From Pseudomonas sp. URIL14HWK12:I12 (lineage in GTDB: Bacteria; Pseudomonadota; Gammaproteobacteria; Pseudomonadales; Pseudomonadaceae), in the NCBI RefSeq assembly GCF_003097135.1, contig NZ_QEQL01000001.1:310001-374000 (forward strand): a stretch of 64,000 bases of DNA. The letters run 5' to 3'. A program made the translations under genes and the position numbers. The notes below the pieces were generated by a model. That model saw nothing but the letters and a program-made list of their open reading frames with translations. It was not told the origin of the DNA and made no database searches. Shown here in pieces: positions 35,918 through 44,784 of the stretch. Each line of letters starts with the position of its first letter. Within the stretch, counting starts at the first letter, position 1.

Positions 35918-38900
35918 TCAAGCATCCAGCGTGAGCACGCTGGTAGGGACCGCCTGGCAAGCCAGGCAGGTGTCATGGGTATCCGGCGCCTGGCCATGCA
36001 GGTGAACCACCGAACCATTCCTGATACGCACTGCACAGCTCTCGCATTGCCCGACCCTGCAACCGCTGGGCAGGCTCACCCCCAGCCGTTCGGCAAAGCC
36101 AAGCAGCGGGCCGTCCGAGGAAGTCCAGGTCTGGGAGATGCCCGAACGTGCGAATGTCACCTCATAGGCCTGGCCCGGGGCGATCGCGGCAACTGGCGGC
36201 GAGCGGAAGGCTTCGAACTGAATGTCGAGCCGGGGGACGCCGGCCGCGATGAGGTCGGCCGTGATGGCTTTCATCATGGCCATCGCGCCACAGAGGTAGA
36301 TCAACGGGCGGCGCTTGAGCAGCGCGGCGGGGATCAGCGATGCATCGATCCGGCCTTTCTGGTCGTAGGCCTGGCCCTGCACATCCGTTGGCCGTGGCTG
36401 GCTGTACAGGTTGACGATCCGCAGCTCAGGCAGCTGGCGCTGCAGCGCTGCCAGGCGCCCCCTGAATGCGTGGCTGGCGCCGTCACGATTGCCGTAAAGC
36501 AGCAGCATCGGCGGATGTGGCTCCTCCCGCGCAAGGGATTCGAGCAGGTTCAGAAACGGCGTAATGCCGATCCCCGATGCAATCAGCACCAGCGGGCGCG
36601 TGCCGTGAGTCGGCAAGATGAAATTGCCGCCCGGCATGCTCGCCTCGATTCGGTCGCCGACCTTCAGCACACGATGGACGTGCCCGGACATGAGCCCCTC
36701 GACGGCCCCACCTGATTCATCGATGCCCTTGGCATGGCGGATGGCGACACTGTAGCCCCGGCGTGCAGGCACTTTCGCAGGCCCGATCAGGGAGTAAGCA
36801 CGCCGCAGTACGCCTTGCGCGGTCGGCACCTGGAGGGAAATATGCTGGCCCGGGAAAAAATCCGGCACATACCCCGGCTCAGCCGCCTCGATGTGCACTG
36901 TCATCACATCCTCCACCTCACGCTGCAGCGCCGTGACGGTAAAGGTTCGCACGCCCGCCCAGCGGCGCAACGCCTGATCCACCCCGGGATCGCGCACCAC
37001 CTGGCAGCTATGAGCGCGCAGAGGAGAAGACCCGCTGACTGGGTCTTGTCGCACCCCATCGAACAGCGCATTGAGGTTGCTCCCGCCACTGGCGATGGGT
37101 AATTCGGCCTGCCCCATGGGCTCGCAGCGCTGCCACCAGCCGTATTCGCCAACGACCACTGCCGGGTGCAGATGGGGCGCGATGCGGGCAATGAAGCGGG
37201 CTTGTGCGGTCGGGGTGCTCAGCAGCACGGGGTCGCCGTCATCGATGCCACGCGCCTGGGCGAGATGCGCCGATATCTCCAGCACTGGCTGCAGTGCTTT
37301 CTTGCGCAGCGACCCCAGGCTGCGATGCTGGCTATGGCAAAAGTAACCGTTTTTGGCTGAGCTCAGGATCAATGGATAACGTGGGTCCATCGCCACCTCG
37401 TCACTGCCCGCCGGGGCCTGGGGCACAGGCGGGTAGCCATGGGCGAGCAGTCGCTCGCTGTACAGCTCGACCAGCCCGGTGGGGGTCTTGAAGCCCTGAG
37501 TGCGGGGTTTCGACGAGAACCCCTGCTCCTGATTCTGGGTGGGCACGGCGATGCCCTCGGGCCTGGCGCGCAGCTGCCCGACCGTGAGGCCGCTCGGCGC
37601 CAGAAGATGATTCCAGCCCGCCTCAACCGAGCCGCCGAAGAACTGATCGCTCATGCCCAAGCGCTGGGCGAGGTCGATCACCAGGTCGTAGTCGGAACGA
37701 GACTCGCCCTGGCTGGGCACCATCTGCTGGCGCAATTGCACCCACTGCTCGGCGCGTTCGCTGATCTCAAAGCCAACGCGCAGGCCCTCGCGCTCCCAAG
37801 GCGTATTCACCGGAAGAAAGATGTCGGCATACCGCGCACTAGGAGACTCGAACAGATCACAGTGCACATAGAAATCCAGTTGCTGGAGCGCCGCCCGGCC
37901 AAGGTGCGTTTCCGGTTGCGACACCAGCAGGTTGGTGCCGAACGCCATGAGGGTACGGACAGCGTAAGGCTTATGCTCGACGATTGCGGTGTACAGATCG
38001 CGCGCGGTGACCCAGCCTTGGCTGGGCGGCCCAAGGGGGCGGTCGGCGATGCCCAAGGCCTTGGCCAGTTGCTCGGGGGCCAGCAGATCGAATGTGCTGA
38101 TCGGATGAGTAGGAACCTTACCGTATTGCCGGTTGCCCCCGCGTTTGTCGAAGCTGCCTGTCAAGGCATAGAGGCAGGCCAGCGCACGATCGATTTGCGT
38201 GGCGTTGGCCTGTTGCCCCACCCCCGACCAAGCATGAAAGGCAACACGCTTCGCGGCGCCGAGCAACGCCGCCGCTTTGCGAAGCGCCGGCTCACTGACC
38301 CCCGCCAGCCGTTCGACTTTCCCTGGGCAATACTCGCTACACGCCTTTGCATAAAGCGAAAACGCCGGCTCGCAGCGCAGCCGTATCCCGTCGACCGTCG
38401 TGACCGCCTGCGCGGTATACAGCTCGGCGGCGGCCAAGTCTTCAGCGGTGGCACTGGCCGACGGAACCGGTTTCCCGCCCACCCACAGCAAGGGTTCGTC
38501 GCCGGGCAGGCCCAGGTCTTTGCTGCGCAGGAAACGCCCATTGTCACTGCGAACGAGCAATGGGGCATTGCTGTGCTGACGTACGAACGCCTCATCGAAG
38601 CTTGCGTTCTCGATCAGCAGGTTGGCCAGCCCCATCGCCAACGCCAGGTCCTGGCCGGGCTTGACCTGTAGCCAGCTGGCCGCCTGGCCAGCCAGCGCCG
38701 TTTGCCGTGGGTCGGCCACGATCAGCCTGGCACCGCCGGCAATACCCGCCCCGATGGCCTCCGCCTGAGCGAGCCAGGTGTTGGTCGGGTTATGCCCCCA
38801 CAGCAGGATCACATCAGCATTTCGGTAATCCGCAGCGGCCATGCCGCACCCGAAGGTGAAGGCATGGGCGTGGTCTTTGTGCCAGTTGCAGATCTCGGTG

Positions 38901-39325
38901 GCGTAGCAGGTGTTGGGGCTGCCAAACAAGCGAATGAAGCGCTCGATCCAGTCGATGCTGTCAGAGAGAGGAGTGCCGCTGGGGGTTGTGACGGCGAAAC
39001 CTACAGACTCCGCACCGCTCTGCGCCTTGGCCGCCCCTAGCCGCTGGGCGACTTCATCGAGCGCCTCCTCCCAGCTGATCACCTGCCAACCCGGATCCGG
39101 ATGAGATTTTGGCTGCGTGCGGCGCATCGGCTGCAGGATACGATCAGCGCTGTACACCAGCTCCGGAGCCGCCTTGCCCTTCAGGCACATGGCTTTGCCG
39201 GTAGGGTGTGAAGGGTCAGGCTGCACCGAGATCAGCCGGCCGTTTTCCACACGGTTCAGCGTGCCGCAGCGGGAGCGGCAGAGCGTGCAATAACCCGGTT
39301 TGTCCAACTCCGATGCATTCGCCAT
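35918..39325 (-). CDS. Fused molybdopterin oxidoreductase / FNR-type reductase / 2Fe-2S ferredoxin
   Basis: A 1135-residue single-chain enzyme. Residues 10-75 form a [4Fe-4S] domain (Cys13, 16, 20, 47); about 75-780 is the bis-MGD molybdopterin domain of the DMSO reductase family, with TEICNW (Cys146 a possible Mo ligand) and LLWGHNPTNTW. Residues about 796-895 are an FAD domain (RAYS at 842-845), about 895-1045 an NAD(P) domain (GIGITPF, CGAMAMM), and about 1050-1135 a plant-type ferredoxin with Cys1089, 1094, 1097 and 1123. The tail resembles phthalate dioxygenase reductase. It has no signal peptide, so it is cytosolic. It could pass electrons from NAD(P)H to the Mo site, or the reverse. 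It leads an operon with OCD- and AtoE-like genes, with a divergent LysR. Confidence 0.82.
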   Translation of the reverse strand: MANASELDKPGYCTLCRSRCGTLNRVENGRLISVQPDPSHPTGKAMCLKGKAAPELVYSADRILQPMRRTQPKSHPDPGWQVISWEEALDEVAQRLGAAKAQSGAESVGFAVTTPSGTPLSDSIDWIERFIRLFGSPNTCYATEICNWHKDHAHAFTFGCGMAAADYRNADVILLWGHNPTNTWLAQAEAIGAGIAGGARLIVADPRQTALAGQAASWLQVKPGQDLALAMGLANLLIENASFDEAFVRQHSNAPLLVRSDNGRFLRSKDLGLPGDEPLLWVGGKPVPSASATAEDLAAAELYTAQAVTTVDGIRLRCEPAFSLYAKACSEYCPGKVERLAGVSEPALRKAAALLGAAKRVAFHAWSGVGQQANATQIDRALACLYALTGSFDKRGGNRQYGKVPTHPISTFDLLAPEQLAKALGIADRPLGPPSQGWVTARDLYTAIVEHKPYAVRTLMAFGTNLLVSQPETHLGRAALQQLDFYVHCDLFESPSARYADIFLPVNTPWEREGLRVGFEISERAEQWVQLRQQMVPSQGESRSDYDLVIDLAQRLGMSDQFFGGSVEAGWNHLLAPSGLTVGQLRARPEGIAVPTQNQEQGFSSKPRTQGFKTPTGLVELYSERLLAHGYPPVPQAPAGSDEVAMDPRYPLILSSAKNGYFCHSQHRSLGSLRKKALQPVLEISAHLAQARGIDDGDPVLLSTPTAQARFIARIAPHLHPAVVVGEYGWWQRCEPMGQAELPIASGGSNLNALFDGVRQDPVSGSSPLRAHSCQVVRDPGVDQALRRWAGVRTFTVTALQREVEDVMTVHIEAAEPGYVPDFFPGQHISLQVPTAQGVLRRAYSLIGPAKVPARRGYSVAIRHAKGIDESGGAVEGLMSGHVHRVLKVGDRIEASMPGGNFILPTHGTRPLVLIASGIGITPFLNLLESLAREEPHPPMLLLYGNRDGASHAFRGRLAALQRQLPELRIVNLYSQPRPTDVQGQAYDQKGRIDASLIPAALLKRRPLIYLCGAMAMMKAITADLIAAGVPRLDIQFEAFRSPPVAAIAPGQAYEVTFARSGISQTWTSSDGPLLGFAERLGVSLPSGCRVGQCESCAVRIRNGSVVHLHGQAPDTHDTCLACQAVPTSVLTLDA

Positions 39326-39383
39326 CTTTCAACGACCGGTAGTTCCAATGAGGATGGCCCGATGGTATTACTGGCGAACTCGC

Positions 39384-39399
39384 CATTGAAAATTCAATG
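39384..39399. promoter_or_regulatory. Inverted repeat in the LysR/Mo-enzyme intergenic region
   Basis: CATTGAA and TTCAATG flank an AA spacer, a near-perfect 16-base inverted repeat about 28 bp before the LysR start and 58 bp before the Mo enzyme start. Its symmetry and position suit a LysR-type operator acting on both genes. Binding is inferred. Confidence 0.5.
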
Positions 39400-39427
39400 A
39401 TTCGCTGCCTAGGTATCGGATAAATCG

Positions 39428-40357
39428 ATGCTCCCATCGACCCGCCAGCTTCAGCACTTCATCGCCATCGCCGAAACCGGGCAGGTCTCGAAAGCGGCAT
39501 TGCTGTGCCATGTCACTCAGTCCTCGATGACAGCGTCGCTGAAAAACCTCGAGGAACAACTCGGCGCAAGCCTGTTCACCCGCCACCATGGCGGCGTGCG
39601 GCTGACGGAAGAAGGCGTGCGTTTCCTGCGGCATGCCCAGAAGGTCAATGCGGCATTGCGAGAAGCGGTTTTCTCGGTGTCGGAGCGGCCGTCGTATGCA
39701 ACCGGGCCGCTGTCGATGGCCGTCACGGAAACCATTTCCGCGTATGTGCTGGCACCGTTGATGGTGAGCTTGAAGCAGCGCTTTGACCACTTGGAATTGA
39801 ACGTGGTCGAGCTCAGCCGCGAAAAGATCGTGCAGAAGCTGTTGGCCAATGAACTGGACCTGGCCATTGTGCTGGCTTCGAACCTGGCCCCCAGCGAGCT
39901 GCAGTGCCAAACCCTGGTGCGGTCGCCCAGGCACCTGTGGGGGCACCCGGACCACCCCCTGATGAGCATGGACCGGGTCACGCTGAGCCAGCTCGCCGAT
40001 CACGCCTATGTGCTGCTGGATATGGACGACCACGTCACCACGGTTGAGAAGTATTGGGCCGAGGCGGGGCTTCGGCTCACACCTCATTACCGCACCACAT
40101 CGATCGAAGCGGTCAGAAGCCTGGTCGCCAGTGGCTACGGCGTGGCCGTCCTGTCTGACCTGGTGTACAAACCCTGGTCACTGGATGGCCAGCGCATCAT
40201 GCGCCGCCCCCTGGCCGATCCGGTGCCTTCGATGGATGTAGGCCTGGCATGGGCCAAGGCCAGGGCGCAGGCACCAGCATTCTTCGAGCTCAAATCATTT
40301 CTGGAAAAGTGGTTCAAATCATCGGGTGAACACCCGGGGTTCCGAGCCGGGCCGTGA
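39428..40357 (+). CDS. LysR-family regulator divergent from the fused Mo enzyme
   Basis: A 309-residue LysR regulator. The HTH includes [36 protein letters not shown], and the effector domain follows to a standard length. It is divergent from the fused molybdoenzyme by about 100 bp that contain an inverted repeat, so I infer it activates that operon. The inducer would be a carboxylate or amino acid related to the operon substrate. Confidence 0.82.
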   Translation: MLPSTRQLQHFIAIAETGQVSKAALLCHVTQSSMTASLKNLEEQLGASLFTRHHGGVRLTEEGVRFLRHAQKVNAALREAVFSVSERPSYATGPLSMAVTETISAYVLAPLMVSLKQRFDHLELNVVELSREKIVQKLLANELDLAIVLASNLAPSELQCQTLVRSPRHLWGHPDHPLMSMDRVTLSQLADHAYVLLDMDDHVTTVEKYWAEAGLRLTPHYRTTSIEAVRSLVASGYGVAVLSDLVYKPWSLDGQRIMRRPLADPVPSMDVGLAWAKARAQAPAFFELKSFLEKWFKSSGEHPGFRAGP

Positions 40358-40395
40358 CGGCGTCGTTGGGCTTCGGCGCCTCGGCGACACCGCCC

Positions 40396-41283
40396 CTACG
40401 GCTCCATTGCCAGATGCGCAAGCAGGCTACGCACAGGGGTAGACAGCTCGGCCCAGCTGCGCACGCACACACAAAGGTCTCGTTTTGCCCAAGCATCGCT
40501 CAGAGCGCGCACGCGTAGCGCGTGGCGCCGCTTGTAGCGCTTGGCGATGGCTGCGGGAACGATGGCAACGCCCACGCCGTGCGCGACCATTTCGCATACC
40601 CCTTCGAAACCGCCCATCCGGATTCGGATGTCCAGTGGGTGGCCCGCCAGCAGGGCATGCTGGTCGATATGATCTTGAAGCGCGCTCCCCGGGCGAAGGC
40701 CTACGAAAGGCAGGCCGAGCACCTCTGCAAATGCCACTTGCCGACGTGCGGCGCCCATGGCCGCATCGCAGGCGATCAGCACCAAGTGATCCTGGGCGAC
40801 CACCTGCAACTGGACACCTTGCGCCTGCACGGCACTGGATACGACCCCGGCCTCCACCAAGCCGGCCGCCACCGCTCGAACGATGTCGGTGCTCGTGCGT
40901 TCTTTTATCTCCACGCGCACCTGGGGGCGCTGGGCCAACCAGGGGGCCAGGCGTTTGGGCAGGAACTCCACAATCGCCGCTGTGTTGGCGTAGAGATGAA
41001 CAGTGCCTCGCGCCCCCTTGGCGTAATCGCCCAGCTCAGTCTTCAGTGCCTCCTGCTGCCTGAGGATCAGGCGGGCGTGGTGCGCAAGGGCTTCGCCAGC
41101 TTGCGTGGTGGTCACCCCTCGGGCCCGACGCTCCAGCAGCACCACCCCTGTCGACGTTTCGATGTTTCGAAGGCGTTCGCTTGCCGAGGCCAGCGCGAGG
41201 TTGGCCCTCTGGGCGCCGGCAGTGATGCTTCCAGCGTCCACGATGCACAGAAACAGCTGGAGATCTGCTAAGTCCAGACGCAT
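40396..41283 (-). CDS. LysR-family regulator divergent from TauE/SafE exporter
   Basis: A 295-residue LysR regulator. The HTH contains LQLFLCIVDAGSITAGAQRANLALASASERLRNIE, an unusual motif with ASASERL instead of the more common PAVSRQI, and the effector domain is of normal length. It is 115 bp from and divergent to a TauE/SafE-type gene, a common pairing, so I infer it regulates that exporter. It converges on the LysR gene at 39428-40357. Confidence 0.82.
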   Translation of the reverse strand: MRLDLADLQLFLCIVDAGSITAGAQRANLALASASERLRNIETSTGVVLLERRARGVTTTQAGEALAHHARLILRQQEALKTELGDYAKGARGTVHLYANTAAIVEFLPKRLAPWLAQRPQVRVEIKERTSTDIVRAVAAGLVEAGVVSSAVQAQGVQLQVVAQDHLVLIACDAAMGAARRQVAFAEVLGLPFVGLRPGSALQDHIDQHALLAGHPLDIRIRMGGFEGVCEMVAHGVGVAIVPAAIAKRYKRRHALRVRALSDAWAKRDLCVCVRSWAELSTPVRSLLAHLAMEP

Positions 41284-41398
41284 GGTTCACCTTGACCTGC
41301 CTTCGGATCAGCCGAAGGCTCGCGTGGGTTTTCCGGATTGTGCATCGGCCCTTGGCGCGATTCAATCGCACCTTCCAGGTTCAGCCAGGCCCGCCCCC

Positions 41399-42145
41399 AT
41401 GCATGATCCGATTTTCTACACGCTCGTGCTCATTGGCACCTTCCTCGCTGCCGGGCTGGTCAAAGGTGTGACTGGGATGGGGCTGCCCACCGTGGCCATG
41501 GGGCTGCTTGGCACGGTCATGTCACCGGCCGCCGCCGCGGCAGTGCTGTTGGTGCCTTCGTTGGTGACCAACCTGTGGCAGCTGTTCAATGGGCCCTCTA
41601 CAGTGCGCCTGGTGCGCAGGCTGTGGCCAATGATGCTCTGTATCGCCTTGGGAACAACCGGCGGGTCAGCGCTGTTGGTTGCGGCAAACCCTGCCTGGTC
41701 GGGGTTCGGTTTGGGCTCGGCCTTGATCGTTTATGCCGCCTACGCCTTGATGGGGCCCAGCTTGACGGTTTCGTGCCGTGCAGAGAAATGGCTGTCGCCG
41801 CTGGTGGGAGGGCTTACCGGAATCGTGACGGGGGCGACCGGGGTGTTCGTCATGCCCGCCGTGCCTTACCTGGGGGCGCTGAGCCTGAGCAGGGATGAGC
41901 TGGTTCAAGCGCTCGGGCTGTCGTTCACCGTGTCCACGGTGGCGCTGGCGCTTGGGTTGTTTGGCAACGATGCCTTCAGCATTGCGCAGGTTGGAGTGTC
42001 TAGCCTTGCCATAGTCCCGGCACTGGTCGGAATGTGGCTGGGGCAGCGGGTGAGGGCGCGCATCAGCCCGGCAGGCTTCAGGCTGTGTTTTCTGGCTCTG
42101 CTGCTGGTGGTCGGGGTCGAGCTGGTTTGCCGGCCGTTTACGTGA
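41399..42145 (+). CDS. TauE/SafE family sulfite/organosulfonate exporter-like membrane protein
   Basis: A 248-residue hydrophobic membrane protein of the TauE/SafE family. It begins with FYTLVLIGTFLAAGLVKGVTGMGLPTVAMGLLG, and the second repeat has LVGGLTGIVTGATGVFVMPAVPYL, the paired glycine-rich halves of the family. Members are thought to export sulfite, sulfonates or carboxylates. The ATG at 41399 is chosen because hydrophobic similarity starts there, although the frame is open far upstream. Substrate unknown. Confidence 0.78.
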   Translation: MHDPIFYTLVLIGTFLAAGLVKGVTGMGLPTVAMGLLGTVMSPAAAAAVLLVPSLVTNLWQLFNGPSTVRLVRRLWPMMLCIALGTTGGSALLVAANPAWSGFGLGSALIVYAAYALMGPSLTVSCRAEKWLSPLVGGLTGIVTGATGVFVMPAVPYLGALSLSRDELVQALGLSFTVSTVALALGLFGNDAFSIAQVGVSSLAIVPALVGMWLGQRVRARISPAGFRLCFLALLLVVGVELVCRPFT

Positions 42146-42191
42146 CGCAGCTTCAAGCCCTGAAACAATGTGTGGCGGCCGCCCGTCACGT
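42140..42191. terminator. Inverted repeat between convergent tauE-like and araC-like genes
   Basis: ACGTGACG (42140-42147) and CGTCACGT (42184-42191) form an 8-bp stem with a long loop that itself contains GCGGCCGC. It straddles the 40-bp gap between convergent genes and is a plausible bidirectional terminator. Confidence 0.4.
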
Positions 42192-43145
42192 CTCTGAAAG
42201 GCCTGCCGAACACAGCCACCCCGGATGTACCTCGCCGCGATGCAAACCGGTGGGCGCCACCGTGCGTCGGTAGTCGCTGGGCGTCTGGTTCATTTCATGC
42301 CGGAAGTGCCGGTTGAAGTTGGAGACGTTCTCGTAGCCGACCTGGAAACAGATCTCGGTAACCGAGAGCCGAGTCTGCCCAAGGAGGCGGCAGGCGCGCT
42401 GGATGCGCAGCTTGCGCATCAGGTCAATGAACCCGTGGCCAGTGGTTCGTTTGAAAAAGCGCGAAAAACCGGCCTCGCTCATTCCAACCCGCTCGGCTAT
42501 GACCGAGAGCCGCAGATCAGACGTGAGCTCATCGATCAAGTAAGCCAACGCCAGGTTGATGCGCTCAGAACTGCGGGCATCGAGTGACGGCGAATAGCAC
42601 GGGCTGGCCAGTACGCGCAGGTCACGCTCAGGGGCTTGCGCCAGTGTGCTGAGCAACTCCAGAAACCGTATCAACCGCTGCAAACCTTGGGCCTGGCCAA
42701 TGCTTTCCAAAAGCAGCGCGGCTTGCCTGGCTGTCGCGCCAATGAACTCGAGGCCCCGCTGCGCCTGGGCGAACAAGGAGCCCAAGGCCGACAGCTCAGG
42801 CAATATCTCCTGGACCCTGAGCAGCGCCGCGCCATCGAACTGCAAAACCACATCACGGCCAGCGATGCGCTCACCAGGTGCTAGGTCCCCCATCCAGTCG
42901 TGGGGCAGGCCGGGGCCTATGAGCGCGACATGCCCGGCAGTGAAAGGGCCGATGTAGTCTCCAGCCAATAGCTTGCCGCTGCCTTGCCGAATCAGATGGA
43001 TTTCGTACTCCGGATGATGATTCCAACGAGCGAGCGGGTAGGGGTAGTCATGCTCATACCAACGAAAACTTTGATCAGGGCCCTGCAAGATGACCTCGAG
43101 ATCAGCGGGCCGGTGCTCGAATACAGCAGCGCGATTGTCAGGCAT
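42186..43145 (-). CDS. AraC/XylS-family regulator, MtlR-like
   Basis: A 319-residue AraC-type regulator with an N-terminal cupin-like ligand domain (NHHPEYEIHLIRQGSGKLL, GPFTAGHVALIGPGLPHDW) and two C-terminal HTH motifs (LSVIAERVGMSEAGFSRFFKR and LSVTEICFQVGYENVSNFNRHF). The pattern matches my memory of MtlR, the mannitol operon activator of fluorescent pseudomonads. It is divergent from a polyol-type binding protein. I infer that it activates the two polyol genes beside it. Confidence 0.78.
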   Translation of the reverse strand: MPDNRAAVFEHRPADLEVILQGPDQSFRWYEHDYPYPLARWNHHPEYEIHLIRQGSGKLLAGDYIGPFTAGHVALIGPGLPHDWMGDLAPGERIAGRDVVLQFDGAALLRVQEILPELSALGSLFAQAQRGLEFIGATARQAALLLESIGQAQGLQRLIRFLELLSTLAQAPERDLRVLASPCYSPSLDARSSERINLALAYLIDELTSDLRLSVIAERVGMSEAGFSRFFKRTTGHGFIDLMRKLRIQRACRLLGQTRLSVTEICFQVGYENVSNFNRHFRHEMNQTPSDYRRTVAPTGLHRGEVHPGWLCSAGLSET

Positions 43146-43434
43146 CGATTGCCCCTTTTTTATGAGTTGTCGGGCGGCATTGCCCCCACGATACGTTCAT
43201 TCCCCTGAGGATCGATAGCCCATTCACTGTGCCGGATCACTCCGCGAGCATCGCCCGCCGGGGGCGCCTGCGCCATCAAAAAAGTATCGACGCCGCGTTC
43301 GCCATTGATTTGAGCCTCCATTTTCAATGGTGATCTAATCGGCCCATGCATTGGCTGCGGTGCGAGTAGCCCCTGCGGGCGATGTTCGACAACAACAATA
43401 AGCACTCTGGCCCTACGGCTGGGGGGAGAACCTG

Positions 43435-44745
43435 ATGAACCTCACCAACGCGGTGATTCTGTGCGCGGGCCTGTCATTCACCCTTGCTGGCCAGGCTGCG
43501 CAGACGATCACGATCGCAACGGTCAATAACGGCGACATGATCCGCATGCAGCGGCTGGCCAGCCTCTTCGAGCAGCAGCATCCCGACATCAAACTCGATT
43601 GGGTCGTACTTGAGGAAAACGTGCTGCGCCAACGGCTGACCACCGACATTGCTACCCAGGGCGGCCAGTTCGACGTATTGACCATTGGCACCTACGAAAC
43701 GCCGCTGTGGGGCGCCAAACACTGGCTGGAGCCCATGACAGACCTTCCGCCAGCCTACGACGAAGACGATATCTTCCCCTCCGTGCGCCAGGGTCTCTCC
43801 GTCAACGGCACGCTCTACGCATTACCGTTCTACGGTGAAAGTACCGTGACCTACTACCGCAAAGACTTGTTCGAAGCCGCCGGCCTGGCGATGCCTGAAA
43901 AGCCCACCTGGACGCAGTTGGGCGCGTTCGCTGCCAAGCTCAACGACCCTTCCAGGGGACAGTACGGCATGTGCCTGCGCGGGAAGGCCGGCTGGGGCGA
44001 GAACATGGCTTTGCTGAGCACCCTGGCGAACGCCTTCGGTGCGCGCTGGTTCGATGAGAAATGGCACCCTGAGCTTGATAGTGCCCAGTGGAAGGCCGCC
44101 GCCACCTTCTACGTGAACACGCTGAAGAACTACGGCCCCCCGGGCGTTTCCAGCAATGGTTTCAATGAAACCCTGGCGCTGTTCAACAGCGGAAAATGCG
44201 CGATCTGGGTCGATGCCAGCGTGGCGGGCTCTTTCACCACCGACCCGGCCCAAAGCCAGGTTGCCGACAGTGTGGGCTTCGCAGCTGCGCCAACCCAGGT
44301 CACGGACAAAGGCTCGTCGTGGCTGTACGCATGGTCACTGGCGATTCCTGCCACCTCCCGGCACAAGGAGGCCGCCAAAGCTTTCATTACCTGGGCGACC
44401 TCCAAGCAATACATCCAGCTGGTCAGCGACAAGGACGGCATCACCCATGTGCCACCTGGGACGCGTATTTCGACCTATAGCGATGCCTACGTGAAAGCCG
44501 CCCCGTTCGCCGAAGTCACCCTGCAAATGATGAAGCATGCCGATCCGTCCCAACCATCGGCCAAGCCGGTTCCCTACGTGGGTATCCAATACGTCGTGAT
44601 ACCGGAGTTCCAGTCGATCGGTACCTCTGTAGGCAAGTTGTTCTCAGCGGCGCTGACCGGCCAGATGTCGGTGGATCAGGCCCTGGCCAGCGCGCAAGCC
44701 ACCACCGAACGTGAAATGAAGCGGGCGGGTTACCCCAAACCGTAG
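43435..44745 (+). CDS. Polyol (mannitol/sorbitol)-type ABC transporter binding protein
   Basis: A 436-residue extracellular solute-binding protein of the MtlE/SmoE type. The signal peptide ends near GQAAQ. The mature part has TITIATVNNGDMIRMQRLASLFEQQHPDIKLDWVVLEENVLRQRLTTDIA-like order, YALPFYGESTVTYYRKDLFEAAGL and GKCAIWVDASVAGSFTTDP, all strong matches to the mannitol/sorbitol-binding group. RBS GGGGGGAGAA precedes ATG 43435. The dehydrogenase follows 39 bp later, but no permease or ATPase gene is present nearby; it probably works with a transporter encoded elsewhere. Confidence 0.85.
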   Translation: MNLTNAVILCAGLSFTLAGQAAQTITIATVNNGDMIRMQRLASLFEQQHPDIKLDWVVLEENVLRQRLTTDIATQGGQFDVLTIGTYETPLWGAKHWLEPMTDLPPAYDEDDIFPSVRQGLSVNGTLYALPFYGESTVTYYRKDLFEAAGLAMPEKPTWTQLGAFAAKLNDPSRGQYGMCLRGKAGWGENMALLSTLANAFGARWFDEKWHPELDSAQWKAAATFYVNTLKNYGPPGVSSNGFNETLALFNSGKCAIWVDASVAGSFTTDPAQSQVADSVGFAAAPTQVTDKGSSWLYAWSLAIPATSRHKEAAKAFITWATSKQYIQLVSDKDGITHVPPGTRISTYSDAYVKAAPFAEVTLQMMKHADPSQPSAKPVPYVGIQYVVIPEFQSIGTSVGKLFSAALTGQMSVDQALASAQATTEREMKRAGYPKP

Positions 44746-44784
44746 TTGGGCCACCCCACCGCTGCCTAACCAGAGGTAGATGCC

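Noticed and set aside
43318..43330. Short inverted repeat CCATT-TTC-AATGG near the MtlE-like gene as an MtlR site
   Set aside because: The 5-bp arms are too short to support, and AraC-type activators usually use direct repeats.
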